A stretch of DNA of 35,225 nt from positions 1 to 35,225 of the forward strand of contig JALWZJ010000173.1 in NCBI GenBank assembly GCA_027002625.1. Reading direction: 5' to 3'. Position 1 is the first letter of the stretch, and every line of letters begins with the position of its first letter. The translations under genes and the position numbers were made by a program. Of the stretch, positions 1-9,201 are shown one piece after another. Origin of the DNA: Campylobacterales bacterium (lineage in GTDB: Bacteria; Campylobacterota; Campylobacteria; Campylobacterales; Nitratiruptoraceae). The notes below the pieces were generated by a model. It saw only the letters and a list, made by a program, of their open reading frames with translations. It was not told the DNA's origin and did not search any database.

Positions 1-463
1 CCGCTTTGGCCTGTTTTTTGAGCCGCTCGATCTTCTTTTCGAGCTGTTGTAGATCGGCAAAAATCAGCTCCGTCTCGATGATCTCGATATCTCGGATAGG
101 ATCGATACTCCCTTCTACGTGGGTGACGTTGCCGTCATCAAAGCATCTGACCATATGCAGTATCATATCGGTCTCACGGATATTGCTCAAAAACTGGTTG
201 CCCAGCCCCTCGCCCTTGCTGGCTCCTCGGACCAGCCCAGCGATATCTACGAAATCTATGGTGGAGTGTTGGATACGCTGGGGGTTGACGATTTTGGCAA
301 GCTCTTCGAGTCTGGGATCGGGGACGGGTACCACCGCCTTGTTGGGCTCGATGGTACAGAAGGGGTAGTTTTGTGCCTCTGCGTTTTGCGCTTTTGTGAG
401 CGCGTTGAAAGTGGTCGATTTTCCCACGTTGGGAAGTCCTACGATTCCTACACTAAGACCCAT
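1..463 (-). CDS. ychF: Redox-regulated ATPase / GTPase YchF, N-terminal part (runs off the window)
   Basis: Minus-strand translation starts [41 protein letters not shown], the YchF G1 region; ATG is the CAT at 461-463. Confidence 0.93.
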   Translation of the reverse strand, partial: MGLSVGIVGLPNVGKSTTFNALTKAQNAEAQNYPFCTIEPNKAVVPVPDPRLEELAKIVNPQRIQHSTIDFVDIAGLVRGASKGEGLGNQFLSNIRETDMILHMVRCFDDGNVTHVEGSIDPIRDIEIIETELIFADLQQLEKKIERLKKQAKA

Positions 464-498
464 TCGGTTCCTTTTTTAGGCGCAATTATAGCACATCC

Positions 499-1965
499 TT
501 AAGGGTGCTTTTTGTTGTAGACGAACTCTTTTTGTAGCCACTTGATTACCATTCGCACACCGGCCCCACTGGCGCCATATGGGTTGTATCCCCACTCTTT
601 TTCCACGTAGGCCGGTCCTGCGATGTCGAGGTGTACCCATTTGTCTTTGTTCTTTTCTTCGATGAATTCACTCAAAAATAGAGCTGCCGTGATGGCTCCG
701 CCATATCTGGAGGAGCTGATGTTGCAAATGTCCGCTATTTTGGATTCGAGCAGTTTTGGCAAGTAGCGGTTGAAGGGCAGCTCTGCTGCCAATTCTCCGC
801 TGGCCTTGGCGGCGGCGAGTATAGAGGAGCGCAGTTCATCGCTATGTCCCATTACGCCACTTGTATACTCTCCAAGTGCTACTACGCAAGCGCCTGTAAG
901 GGTGGCGATATCGATAATGAAGTCTGGTTCTACTTTTTCTTGAGCGTAGCATAGACAATCAGCCAGCACCAGTCGCCCCTCGGCATCGGTGTTGCGTACC
1001 TCTATCGTCTTGCCGTTTTTGGCTCGAAGCACATCGTCTGGTTTGTAGGCGTTGCCGTCTATCATATTTTCAGCCAGTCCCAAAATCGCGTGGATCTCTA
1101 CGGGAAGCTCCAGTTTCTTGGCCGCTTTGACGATACCAAGAGCCGCACTGGCTCCACTCTTGTCCGCTTTCATCGTCACCATATACTCACTTGGTTTGAG
1201 ACTAAGACCCCCACTGTCGTAGGTAAGACCTTTGCCTACGATCGCTATTTTGGCTTTTGCATTTTTTGGAGTGTAGCGCAGATGCACCAGGCGTGGGGGG
1301 TGGACACTGGCTCGACCCACGGCTAAAAATGCCTCCATCTTCTCTTTTTTTAGATCTTTTTCATCCAATATATCGATCTGTAGATCCTCCTCTTTGGCTA
1401 CCTCTTTGGCCAGCTTTGCAAAGCTTTCTGGATAGATCTCGTTTGGAGGAGTGTTGACGATGTCACGCACGAAGTTGGTGGTTTTTGCTACGATCTTGGC
1501 CTCATCTATGCTCTTTTTGGCGTTTTCGAGGGTGAAAGGCTTGTCGGCGTACTCCTCGTTGGCCAAAACGATCTCTTCGAGTCCCTCCTTTTTCTTTTTG
1601 GATTTGTATCTATCGAAGGAGTAGGCTCCAAGGATCGCACCCTCCACAAAGGCTTTGATATTGGTGATGGGGCAGTTTTGGATATAGACCCCGGCTTTTG
1701 CCGTTTTGAACTTTTTGCCTCTGAGAGCCTTGACCGCTTTTGCCGCGGCGATACGGATCTCGTCGTGGTCAAGTTTGGCTCCCACATAGAGTCGACCTTC
1801 GTGGGGCAAGAAGGCCACCTCTTCCACATCGCCCGTAAAACCCAGCTTTTCCAGCTCCTCCTTGTCCTTGACCCATTTGTGGTCCAGATTTTTGTCGATG
1901 ACGAAGACGATCTCGATATCGGCATCGATCTGGTGCAGTTTTTTATCTTTTATTTCGATTTTCAT
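499..1965 (-). CDS. pepA: Leucyl aminopeptidase (M17)
   Basis: ORF 499..2073 with likely start MKIEIKDKK at 1965; contains the M17 signature NTDAEGRLVLAD and metal-binding region GKGLTYDSGGLSLKP. Confidence 0.93.
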   Translation of the reverse strand: MKIEIKDKKLHQIDADIEIVFVIDKNLDHKWVKDKEELEKLGFTGDVEEVAFLPHEGRLYVGAKLDHDEIRIAAAKAVKALRGKKFKTAKAGVYIQNCPITNIKAFVEGAILGAYSFDRYKSKKKKEGLEEIVLANEEYADKPFTLENAKKSIDEAKIVAKTTNFVRDIVNTPPNEIYPESFAKLAKEVAKEEDLQIDILDEKDLKKEKMEAFLAVGRASVHPPRLVHLRYTPKNAKAKIAIVGKGLTYDSGGLSLKPSEYMVTMKADKSGASAALGIVKAAKKLELPVEIHAILGLAENMIDGNAYKPDDVLRAKNGKTIEVRNTDAEGRLVLADCLCYAQEKVEPDFIIDIATLTGACVVALGEYTSGVMGHSDELRSSILAAAKASGELAAELPFNRYLPKLLESKIADICNISSSRYGGAITAALFLSEFIEEKNKDKWVHLDIAGPAYVEKEWGYNPYGASGAGVRMVIKWLQKEFVYNKKHP

Positions 1966-2654
1966 TTTCTCTCCTTGAGTTTCTTTTCGGTCACTTTGTG
2001 AAAATAGTACGAGATACCACCGGCGATCAAAAGAGCCAGCGGCAGGGCGTAGTACCAGTGCGCTTTGGCCCATTTGATAAGAGCGAGGATCTCTTCACCG
2101 AAGATATAAGCTGGGATGATGGTCGCAGCGGCCCATATCATGGCGCTGATGAAGTTGATAAGGGCGAATTTTTTGGCGCTGTAGCGGGTGAGTCCTATGG
2201 CCATAGGGATGACGGTCCGCATGCCGTACAAGTAGCGCTGGATGAAGATGACGGGCCAGCCATACTTTTTTAAAAGCAGATGAGCCAGAGCGAACTTTCG
2301 TCGCTGTTTTTTCATCAAAGAGTGGATATAGTGCTTGTTGAAACGACCTATATAAAAATAGATCTGGTCGCCTACAAACCCTCCAAGACCCGCTACGAGG
2401 ATGGAGAGCCACAGGTTCATATCTCCTGTATGGCTAAGTACCCCTGCCATCACCAGCCCAGTCTCTCCCTCCATGATACTCCACACAAAAAGGATGATGT
2501 AGCCATACTCTTTGAGTAGGTACAAAAACTTCTCTTCGAGATTGTGGCCTGGTGCTTGATAGAGCTGGTAGCCAAGGAATGCCACGAACAAAAAGACCGC
2601 TCCCAAAGCCGCTTGAATGAGCCAATCTCTGTTTTTATGCAAAAATGCTTTCAT
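1962..2654 (-). CDS. DedA family (VTT/SNARE-associated) membrane protein
   Basis: ORF 1962..2828, likely start MKAFLHKNRDW; GGFVGDQIYFYIGR and QRYLYGMRTVIPMAIGLTR motifs of DedA proteins. Confidence 0.88.
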   Translation of the reverse strand: MKAFLHKNRDWLIQAALGAVFLFVAFLGYQLYQAPGHNLEEKFLYLLKEYGYIILFVWSIMEGETGLVMAGVLSHTGDMNLWLSILVAGLGGFVGDQIYFYIGRFNKHYIHSLMKKQRRKFALAHLLLKKYGWPVIFIQRYLYGMRTVIPMAIGLTRYSAKKFALINFISAMIWAAATIIPAYIFGEEILALIKWAKAHWYYALPLALLIAGGISYYFHKVTEKKLKERK

Positions 2655-2662
2655 CGTTTTCC

Positions 2663-3859
2663 TTAGTCGAAATGGAGCAAGGATTTGGCCTGGATCATAT
2701 CCTTGTCTCCTCGGCCCGAGAGATTGACGACGATGAGCGAGTTTTCGATATCTTTCATCTTCTTCAGATATGCCACGGCATGGCTGCTCTCGAAAGCCGG
2801 GATGATCCCCTCTTTTTGGCTCAGCCACACGAAGGCGTCCAAAGCCTCCTCGTCGGTGATGGCATCGTAGCGTACCACACCGAGATCTTTGAGATAGGAG
2901 TGCTCGGGTCCGATACCGGGATAGTCCAGACCCGCGCTGATGGAGTGGGCCTCACGGATCTGCCCCTCTTGGTCTTGGAGCACGTAGCTCATCTGGCCGT
3001 GGAGTACTCCCGGGCTTCCTTTGGCCAGGCTCGCTCCATGCTTGTCGGTATCCAAGCCCAAGCCTCCAGCCTCGATCCCGATACACTGGGTCTCTTCGTC
3101 CAAAAAGGCGTTGAAGATCCCTATGGCGTTGCTACCACCTCCGATACAGGCGATCACGTAGTCTGGTAGACGATTTTCGGCGGCGAGGATCTGGGCTTTG
3201 GCCTCGTAGCCGATGATCCCTTGAAAGTCTCGTACCATCATAGGGTAGGGGTGGGGGCCCGCGACGGTACCGATGACGTAGAAGGTGTCACGGGCGTTGG
3301 TGACCCAGTATCTGATCGCCTCGTTCATGGCGTCTTTGAGGGTACGAGAGCCATTTTTGACAGCATGGACCCTGGCACCCAGAAGTTTCATACGAAAGAC
3401 GTTGAGCTCTTGGCGTTTCACATCCTTCTCGCCCATGAAGATATCGCACTCCAGCCCAAAAAGGGCCGCCATCGTCGCCGTTGCTACGCCATGCTGCCCG
3501 GCACCCGTTTCGGCGATCACCTTTTTCTTGCCAAGGCGTTTGGCCAAAAGGCCTTGGAGAATGGTGTTGTTGATCTTGTGGGCTCCGGTATGGTTGAGAT
3601 CCTCTCTTTTGAGGTAGATGGTGGCCCCCAGCTCTTTGGAGAGATTCTGGGCGTAGTACAGAGGACTTGGCCGGCCTACGTAGTTTTCCAGATAATATCT
3701 GGCCTCTTTCCAAAATTCTTCATCAAAGCGGATCTTTTGGTAGGCCTCTTCCAGCTCCAGAAGGATCGGCATGAGCGTCTCTGGTACGTAGCGACCGCCA
3801 TGGATGCCGAAGTGGCCCAACTCGTTGGGATCGTAGTTGCTCTTTTGTGGTATATACAT
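2663..3859 (-). CDS. trpB: Tryptophan synthase beta subunit
   Basis: [15 protein letters not shown] (PLP lysine), [22 protein letters not shown] motifs. Confidence 0.97.
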   Translation of the reverse strand: MYIPQKSNYDPNELGHFGIHGGRYVPETLMPILLELEEAYQKIRFDEEFWKEARYYLENYVGRPSPLYYAQNLSKELGATIYLKREDLNHTGAHKINNTILQGLLAKRLGKKKVIAETGAGQHGVATATMAALFGLECDIFMGEKDVKRQELNVFRMKLLGARVHAVKNGSRTLKDAMNEAIRYWVTNARDTFYVIGTVAGPHPYPMMVRDFQGIIGYEAKAQILAAENRLPDYVIACIGGGSNAIGIFNAFLDEETQCIGIEAGGLGLDTDKHGASLAKGSPGVLHGQMSYVLQDQEGQIREAHSISAGLDYPGIGPEHSYLKDLGVVRYDAITDEEALDAFVWLSQKEGIIPAFESSHAVAYLKKMKDIENSLIVVNLSGRGDKDMIQAKSLLHFD

Positions 3860-4407
3860 CAGGCTATCTCCAATACGCTGTATACTGGGCAGAGTTTTTC
3901 CACTTTCTCTTTACCCTTTAAAAAGGTCAAATCGATAACGAAACAGGCTTCCACCAGCTCTTGATCCACCTTTTGGATCAGTTTCGCCGCAGCCTCGGCG
4001 GTGCCTCCTGTGGCGATGAGATCGTCGATGAGAAGGACCCGCTTGCCCTTACCTCTAAAGGCGTCGATGTGGATCTCTATCTCGTCCACCCCATACTCCA
4101 GGGCGTACTTTTCACTGACGGTGGTGTAGGGGAGTTTGCCCTTTTTACGAATTGGCACGAAGCCGATACCAAGCCTTGTGGCCAGAGCCGCTCCAAAGAT
4201 GAATCCACGGCTCTCTATGCCAGCTACGAAGTCGAGCTCCATGGCTTCGTAACGGCTTTGGAGATGCTCCATCAAAAGAGTGAAAGCCTCGGCGTCGTTG
4301 AGCAAGGTGGTGATATCTTTGAAGATGATCCCAGGTTTTGGAAAATCGGGTACGTCACGGATCGTCGAGAGCAAAAATCTCTTTTGTTCCGGGCTTAGTT
4401 CTTTCAT
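3859..4407 (-). CDS. apt: Adenine phosphoribosyltransferase
   Basis: Likely start [37 protein letters not shown] motif [14 protein letters not shown]. Confidence 0.95.
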   Translation of the reverse strand: MKELSPEQKRFLLSTIRDVPDFPKPGIIFKDITTLLNDAEAFTLLMEHLQSRYEAMELDFVAGIESRGFIFGAALATRLGIGFVPIRKKGKLPYTTVSEKYALEYGVDEIEIHIDAFRGKGKRVLLIDDLIATGGTAEAAAKLIQKVDQELVEACFVIDLTFLKGKEKVEKLCPVYSVLEIA

Positions 4408-4496
4408 TTTTTGCCTCCAAACAGCAATACTTTCAGGCCGATCATCGCTGCCATCAAAAGAGCGAAAAATAGGTAGCCTACCATCTCGATACCCAT
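4404..4496 (-). CDS. Small 30-aa single-TM protein (not in supplied ORF list)
   Basis: Minus-strand reading [30 protein letters not shown]; start shares one base with the rpiB stop (TGATG), stop overlaps the apt ATG. Confidence 0.65.
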   Translation of the reverse strand: MGIEMVGYLFFALLMAAMIGLKVLLFGGKK

Positions 4497-4933
4497 CACT
4501 CCTCCAATGCCATGATTTTTTGGACTCTTTTTTCGTGCCGTCCACCTTCGAAGTTCGTGGTACACCACGCCTCCACGATCGATTCGATCACACCAGGACC
4601 CACCACGCGTTCACCAAAGCAAAGCACGTTGGCGTCGTTGTGGGCTCGGGCCATCTGGGCGGTGTAGTAGTCGTGTACTTCGGCAGCTCGGATCCCTTTT
4701 ATCTTATTAGCAGCGATACTCATCCCGATACCCGTACCGCAGATGAGCACCCCTTGGCTGCCAGGATCGGCCGCCACGGCGCGAGCCACCTTGGCGGCAT
4801 AGTCTGGATAGTCCACCCGCTCGGCGCTGTATGTGCCCATATCCTCTACTTCGTAGCCTCTTTTTTCGAAAAGCTCCTTGACGAAACCTTTGACGGCAAA
4901 TCCTGCATGGTCGCTTCCGATGTAGATTTTCAT
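4496..4933 (-). CDS. rpiB: Ribose 5-phosphate isomerase B
   Basis: [20 protein letters not shown]...[10 protein letters not shown]...[24 protein letters not shown]. Confidence 0.95.
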   Translation of the reverse strand: MKIYIGSDHAGFAVKGFVKELFEKRGYEVEDMGTYSAERVDYPDYAAKVARAVAADPGSQGVLICGTGIGMSIAANKIKGIRAAEVHDYYTAQMARAHNDANVLCFGERVVGPGVIESIVEAWCTTNFEGGRHEKRVQKIMALEE

Positions 4934-4934
4934 A

Positions 4935-5630
4935 TCAGATCCTTTCGAGTTGATTGATAAGTGTGATGAAGTCCACTCCACTGAGCCATGAGAGCAGTAT
5001 CAAGATGAAGTAGACCGGTATAAAGAAAAAGGAGCTCAGCGGTGTGGCCAGTATAACGATAAGTATGATCATTCCATAGGGAAAAAGATATTCGTAGAGT
5101 CTCACGACAGGCCTCAGTCCCAGCCATCTGGCCAGATACATCACCGCGTTGGCTCCATCGAGGGGCGGGATAGGCCAAAGGTTGAAGACTCCGAGCACTA
5201 CGTTGATCAAAACACTTTGGGCCAAAAAGAGAAAAATGAACGTCCCCGCCAAGGAGTGGGGCTCGCCTATCCATCCTATGAGGAGTGCACTAAAGATAGC
5301 GAGGATGAAGTTGTAGGTCACGCCTGCAAGGCTAACAGCGATCGCTCCAAGCTCTCCGGCGTTTCTCAAAACGATCTGCATATTCACAGGCACCGGCTTA
5401 GCCCAACCAAAGATGAAACCGGCATTGGAGATATACAAAAGAGCGGGGACCAAGATGGTACCTATAGGGTCGATATGAACGATGGGATTGATGCTAAGAC
5501 GTCCAGCCAGTTTGGCGGTAGGATCGCCAAGCTTGTAGGCTACGAGGCCGTGCATGATCTCGTGGCCGATGATGGCTACAGTTAGAGCCAGCACCATAGC
5601 GATGATATTGAGGATCTCAAGAGTGCTCAC
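4935..5630 (-). CDS. Site-2 protease family (M50) zinc metalloprotease
   Basis: HEIMHGLVAYKLGDPTAK (HExxH) and NLWPIPPLDGANAV motifs. Confidence 0.92.
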   Translation of the reverse strand: MSTLEILNIIAMVLALTVAIIGHEIMHGLVAYKLGDPTAKLAGRLSINPIVHIDPIGTILVPALLYISNAGFIFGWAKPVPVNMQIVLRNAGELGAIAVSLAGVTYNFILAIFSALLIGWIGEPHSLAGTFIFLFLAQSVLINVVLGVFNLWPIPPLDGANAVMYLARWLGLRPVVRLYEYLFPYGMIILIVILATPLSSFFFIPVYFILILLSWLSGVDFITLINQLERI

Positions 5631-6387
5631 GTTTTCGCATCTCCTCTTCTATTTGCTCTACCGTCTTGCCTACTCTCTCCCATCTTGGAACATACTCTTT
5701 GTCCCAGCTCCAGTAGATGAACCAGGGCTTGCCTACGATGAGTTTGTAGGGTACGGGTCCCCAAAAGCGGCTATCGTTGGAGTGGTCTCTGTTGTCTCCC
5801 ATCATAAAAAATTGATCTTGTGGAACCTCTATCGGTGGAAAGTCGAAGATCTCCTTAGGGTAGCGTCCATTGTCCACGATCTTTGGATCGTGGTGGATGC
5901 CTGGATGTTCGAGCATATAAGGATCTCGTACCCATAAAAAGCCGGCGATCTTGACGATCCGATCGGCGGGGTAACGAGATCGGATATACTCATCCCCTTC
6001 GTGGGGATGGAGGTAGAGATGTTTGTCGTGTACGAAGAGCATATCCCCGCCCACGGCCACACAGCGTTTGACGTAGTGGATCTTGGGATTGACTGGATAG
6101 CGAAAGATGACGATATCGCCTCTTTTGGGTCTGGGACCTTCTATCAAATGACCGTCTCCATCGAAATCCGGCAGTACCGGGATCTCCAACCATGGGATAT
6201 GGGGAGTGGGGACACCGTAGGCGAACTTCTTGACAAAAAGGTGATCACCGATAAGTAGAGTGTTTTTCATGCTGCCACTTGGGATCACGAAGGCTTGAGC
6301 TACGAAAAAGATAACCAGGAGAACGATGACGATCGTACCGGTCCAGGTATTGGACCAGTGATAAAACTTTACGAGTTTCTCTTTCAA
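5617..6387 (-). CDS. lepB: Signal peptidase I
   Basis: IPSGSMKNTLLIGDHLFVKKF catalytic Ser box; FFMMGDNRDHSNDSRFWGPV box. Confidence 0.96.
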   Translation of the reverse strand: MKEKLVKFYHWSNTWTGTIVIVLLVIFFVAQAFVIPSGSMKNTLLIGDHLFVKKFAYGVPTPHIPWLEIPVLPDFDGDGHLIEGPRPKRGDIVIFRYPVNPKIHYVKRCVAVGGDMLFVHDKHLYLHPHEGDEYIRSRYPADRIVKIAGFLWVRDPYMLEHPGIHHDPKIVDNGRYPKEIFDFPPIEVPQDQFFMMGDNRDHSNDSRFWGPVPYKLIVGKPWFIYWSWDKEYVPRWERVGKTVEQIEEEMRKREHS

Positions 6388-7235
6388 CTACCTATCCTTT
6401 GTCGGGCGGCTTTGATGGTGTTGGCCAAAAGCATCGCTATGGTCATGGGACCAACGCCTCCTGGGACTGGAGTGATGTAGGAGGCCTTTTGACTGATAGC
6501 TTCAAAATCGGCATCGCCTACCAGTTTGCCGTCAGGAAGGCGGTTGATGCCGATATCGATGAGGATCACCCCATCTTTGACCATATCGGCCGTGATGAGA
6601 TGGGGTTTGCCCACGCCTACCACCACCATGTCCGCTTTTTTTGTGTGAGATTGTAGGTCTTTTGTGTAAATATGGCAAATGTCCACAGTGGCGTTGGCGT
6701 TGAGCAAGAGTGCCGCCATCGGTTTGCCTACGATATTGCTCGCACCCACCACGCACACATCCATCCCTTTGGGATCGATATCGTACTCTTCGAGTAGCTT
6801 CATCACGCCAAGAGGCGTACAAGGAGCGAAGGTGTCGAGCCCTTGCATGAGCCGACCGAAATTGTAGGGATGAAAGCCATCTACATCCTTGGCCGGATCG
6901 ATGAGCTCCAAGATATTGGTGGTGTCGATATGGGGCGGTAGGGGGAGTTGGACCAAAATGCCGTCGATATTGGGGTTTTGGTTCATCATCTTGATCGTCT
7001 CTTCGATCTCGGCTTGGGAGATGGAGTGGGGCATATGGTGGACGATGGAGTAAAAGCCCACCTCTTTACAGGCTTTTTCTTTCATCTTCACATACGTCAG
7101 GCTCGCTGGATCGTCGCCTACCAGCACTACCGCCAAGCCTGGAACGATATCATGTTTTTCCTTGAGCTCTTTTGTCTCCTCTTTGATCTGGGATTTTATC
7201 TTTTCGGAGAGTTTTTTGCCGTCGAGAATCTGCAT
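6384..7235 (-). CDS. folD: Bifunctional methylenetetrahydrofolate dehydrogenase/cyclohydrolase
   Basis: ILVQLPLPPHID, PAKDVDGFHP, YITPVPGGVGPMTIAMLL signatures. Confidence 0.97.
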   Translation of the reverse strand: MQILDGKKLSEKIKSQIKEETKELKEKHDIVPGLAVVLVGDDPASLTYVKMKEKACKEVGFYSIVHHMPHSISQAEIEETIKMMNQNPNIDGILVQLPLPPHIDTTNILELIDPAKDVDGFHPYNFGRLMQGLDTFAPCTPLGVMKLLEEYDIDPKGMDVCVVGASNIVGKPMAALLLNANATVDICHIYTKDLQSHTKKADMVVVGVGKPHLITADMVKDGVILIDIGINRLPDGKLVGDADFEAISQKASYITPVPGGVGPMTIAMLLANTIKAARQRIGS

Positions 7236-7271
7236 AGACGCCTCTTTTTGGGGGATTTAAAAAAATTTTCG

Positions 7272-7280
7272 ATATGATAA
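7272..7280 (+). promoter_or_regulatory. Possible -10 element for the cytochrome c / signalling cluster
   Basis: TATGAT at 7273-7278 in the folD divergent gap, about 37 nt before a GTG start preceded by AAGGGA. Confidence 0.35.
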
Positions 7281-7314
7281 CAAAACTATATTGTGATTTG
7301 GTTTAAGGGATGGC

Positions 7315-7647
7315 GTGCGTTTGGTCGGTTTAATGTTTGTGATCGTTTTGGCCTATGGGGAGGACTCCTTCATCACCAAAGAGGAGTATGCGAAGATGCT
7401 CTACCACAACCCCAGAGGCATTGGGTGCCAAAAGTGCCATGGAGAGGATGGCAAGGGAAAGATCCTGGGGCGATATAGGGAGCAAAACCGGACTATCCTC
7501 ATCAAAGCTCCCGATATCACCAAACTCCCTTTCAAAAAATTCTACGATGCACTTGCAAGTTCCAAGCATCGACTCATGCCTCACTACTTCTTGACCAAAA
7601 AGGAGATCAAGACCTTGTACTACTATCTAAAAGTAAAAAAACGATGA
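7315..7647 (+). CDS. Small monoheme c-type cytochrome
   Basis: GTG start; hydrophobic N-terminus and single CQKCHG heme motif. Confidence 0.8.
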   Translation: MRLVGLMFVIVLAYGEDSFITKEEYAKMLYHNPRGIGCQKCHGEDGKGKILGRYREQNRTILIKAPDITKLPFKKFYDALASSKHRLMPHYFLTKKEIKTLYYYLKVKKR

Positions 7648-8567
7648 TTTTCGATACCCAAACACTCCAAAAGATCCAACAAGCGATCGACAGCTGCGAC
7701 GAGGAGTTTTTTCTTCAAAGACTCGCTCCAAAGTCAAGAGAGCCAAAAAGAGTGCGGATCCACTCGGCTCTTATGGTCTCGGCACACAAGGCCAAACATC
7801 TCAACAAGCTGGACGAGCTGGAGTGTGACGCGGCCATTCTCAATCTCGAAGATGGTGTTGCGCCCAAGTTCAAAAGAGTGGCACTACTGGCAGCTGCTCT
7901 TTTTATCCAGCATGCTCCCCCCACCGCTCCTATGCTCGTGGTACGGATCAATCCTTTGGAAGAGGGTGGCGAAGAGGAGATAGCGTTTTTGAATGCCTAC
8001 ATGCCAGATGCCATCAGAGTCCCGAAAGTGCGAAGTGTGGAGGATGTGGCGAAGGCTCTTGGGCTTATCGAAGAGCCTATCGAAGTGCACCTATCGATCG
8101 AGACCAAGGAGGCGTGGAGAGGATTTGGTGGATTTGGGATAGACGAGCGGGTGAGTACGCTCTATCTTGGTATCTTGGATCTTTTGGCGGATCTGGATAT
8201 ACCCCAAAGCATCTTGCGCCTCCAAAATCCCACTATCGATCATATTTTGGCCAAATTTTTGGTGGAGTCCAAAGCCTCGGGACTCTATCCGGTCTCTTTC
8301 GTCTATCAAAACTATCAGGATCTGGAGGAGTTCGAGGAGTGGTGTAGGTACGAAAAGACGATGGGTTACGAGGCCAAAGCCTGTATCACACCAGATCAAG
8401 TGGGAGTGGTCAATCGGATCTTTTCGTGGGATCGGCAAAAAGCGCTTTATATCAAAGAGCGTTTCGAGCGGATGAGAGAGCAGGGGGTGACGGGATTTGT
8501 GGACAAGAAGTATGGATTTATCGACGAGCCGATCTATAAAGACGCTTTGAATAATTTGAAGAGGTGA
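7644..8567 (+). CDS. HpcH/HpaI aldolase / citrate lyase beta (CitE)-like family protein
   Basis: RIHSALMVSAHKAKHL...CDAAILNLEDGVAP...MLVVRINPL...IRVPKV...LGILDLLADL resembles CitE-like TIM-barrel motifs; 4-nt overlap with upstream gene. Confidence 0.8.
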   Translation: MIFDTQTLQKIQQAIDSCDEEFFLQRLAPKSREPKRVRIHSALMVSAHKAKHLNKLDELECDAAILNLEDGVAPKFKRVALLAAALFIQHAPPTAPMLVVRINPLEEGGEEEIAFLNAYMPDAIRVPKVRSVEDVAKALGLIEEPIEVHLSIETKEAWRGFGGFGIDERVSTLYLGILDLLADLDIPQSILRLQNPTIDHILAKFLVESKASGLYPVSFVYQNYQDLEEFEEWCRYEKTMGYEAKACITPDQVGVVNRIFSWDRQKALYIKERFERMREQGVTGFVDKKYGFIDEPIYKDALNNLKR

Positions 8568-8568
8568 G

Positions 8569-9201
8569 ATGTTCTATTTTTTTGAAGTGATGGATGAGAA
8601 TATGATGGAGCGGATCTACCGCTTCCGCTACGATATCGTATGTGAAGAGCTTGGATTTTTCGACAAGGAGCGCTATCCGGATCAGAAAGAGCGTGACGAG
8701 TACGATCGCTACTCCACCCATTTCGTGGCTTTGGATGAGGAGTGTCAGATCGTGGCCACCACCAGGCTCATCCACCACTCTCCCATAGGATATCCCACAG
8801 AAGAGCATCTGCAGATCTATCCAGAGGTCAAAGCGCTGCTCGATACCTTCAAAAAAGAGAAGCTCAGCGAGATCTCTCGTGTCTTCATCGCTAAAAAACA
8901 TCGCAATATGTACGATAGTAAACTTATCATTTCCAACTTCATTGTTGAGAAAATCTATCCTTTGGGAAAAGATTTAGGTATCGAATATTGCTACTCGGCT
9001 ATGGAGAAGCGCTTCATCCGCTTCACCAGGATGCTGGGTGTGCGGTACGATATCATAGGCCCTCTCCAGGAGGGCTACGGGTCGCCTCGCTATCCCTGCT
9101 TGCTCAGTATCGCCAGGCTGGAGCGGGACAATCCGATGCTGTTAGAAAACTATAAAAAGAGAGTCCAATGGTTCAAAGGATCGCAATTGTCGCTACAGTG
9201 A
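8569..9201 (+). CDS. LuxI/FeeM-superfamily N-acyltransferase (PEP-CTERM/exosortase-associated acyltransferase-like)
   Basis: FEVMDEN..ERIYRFRYDIVCEELGF...ERDEYDRYSTHFVALD...IVATTRLI...SEISRVFIAKKHRN preserves the R / E..D.YD / TRL / E.SR pattern of LuxI-like synthases. Confidence 0.7.
   Translation: MFYFFEVMDENMMERIYRFRYDIVCEELGFFDKERYPDQKERDEYDRYSTHFVALDEECQIVATTRLIHHSPIGYPTEEHLQIYPEVKALLDTFKKEKLSEISRVFIAKKHRNMYDSKLIISNFIVEKIYPLGKDLGIEYCYSAMEKRFIRFTRMLGVRYDIIGPLQEGYGSPRYPCLLSIARLERDNPMLLENYKKRVQWFKGSQLSLQ

Noticed and set aside
8569-9201. Calling this gene a true AHL synthase (luxI)
   Set aside because: Only the superfamily pattern is visible; substrate and product cannot be read from sequence and no LuxR is present
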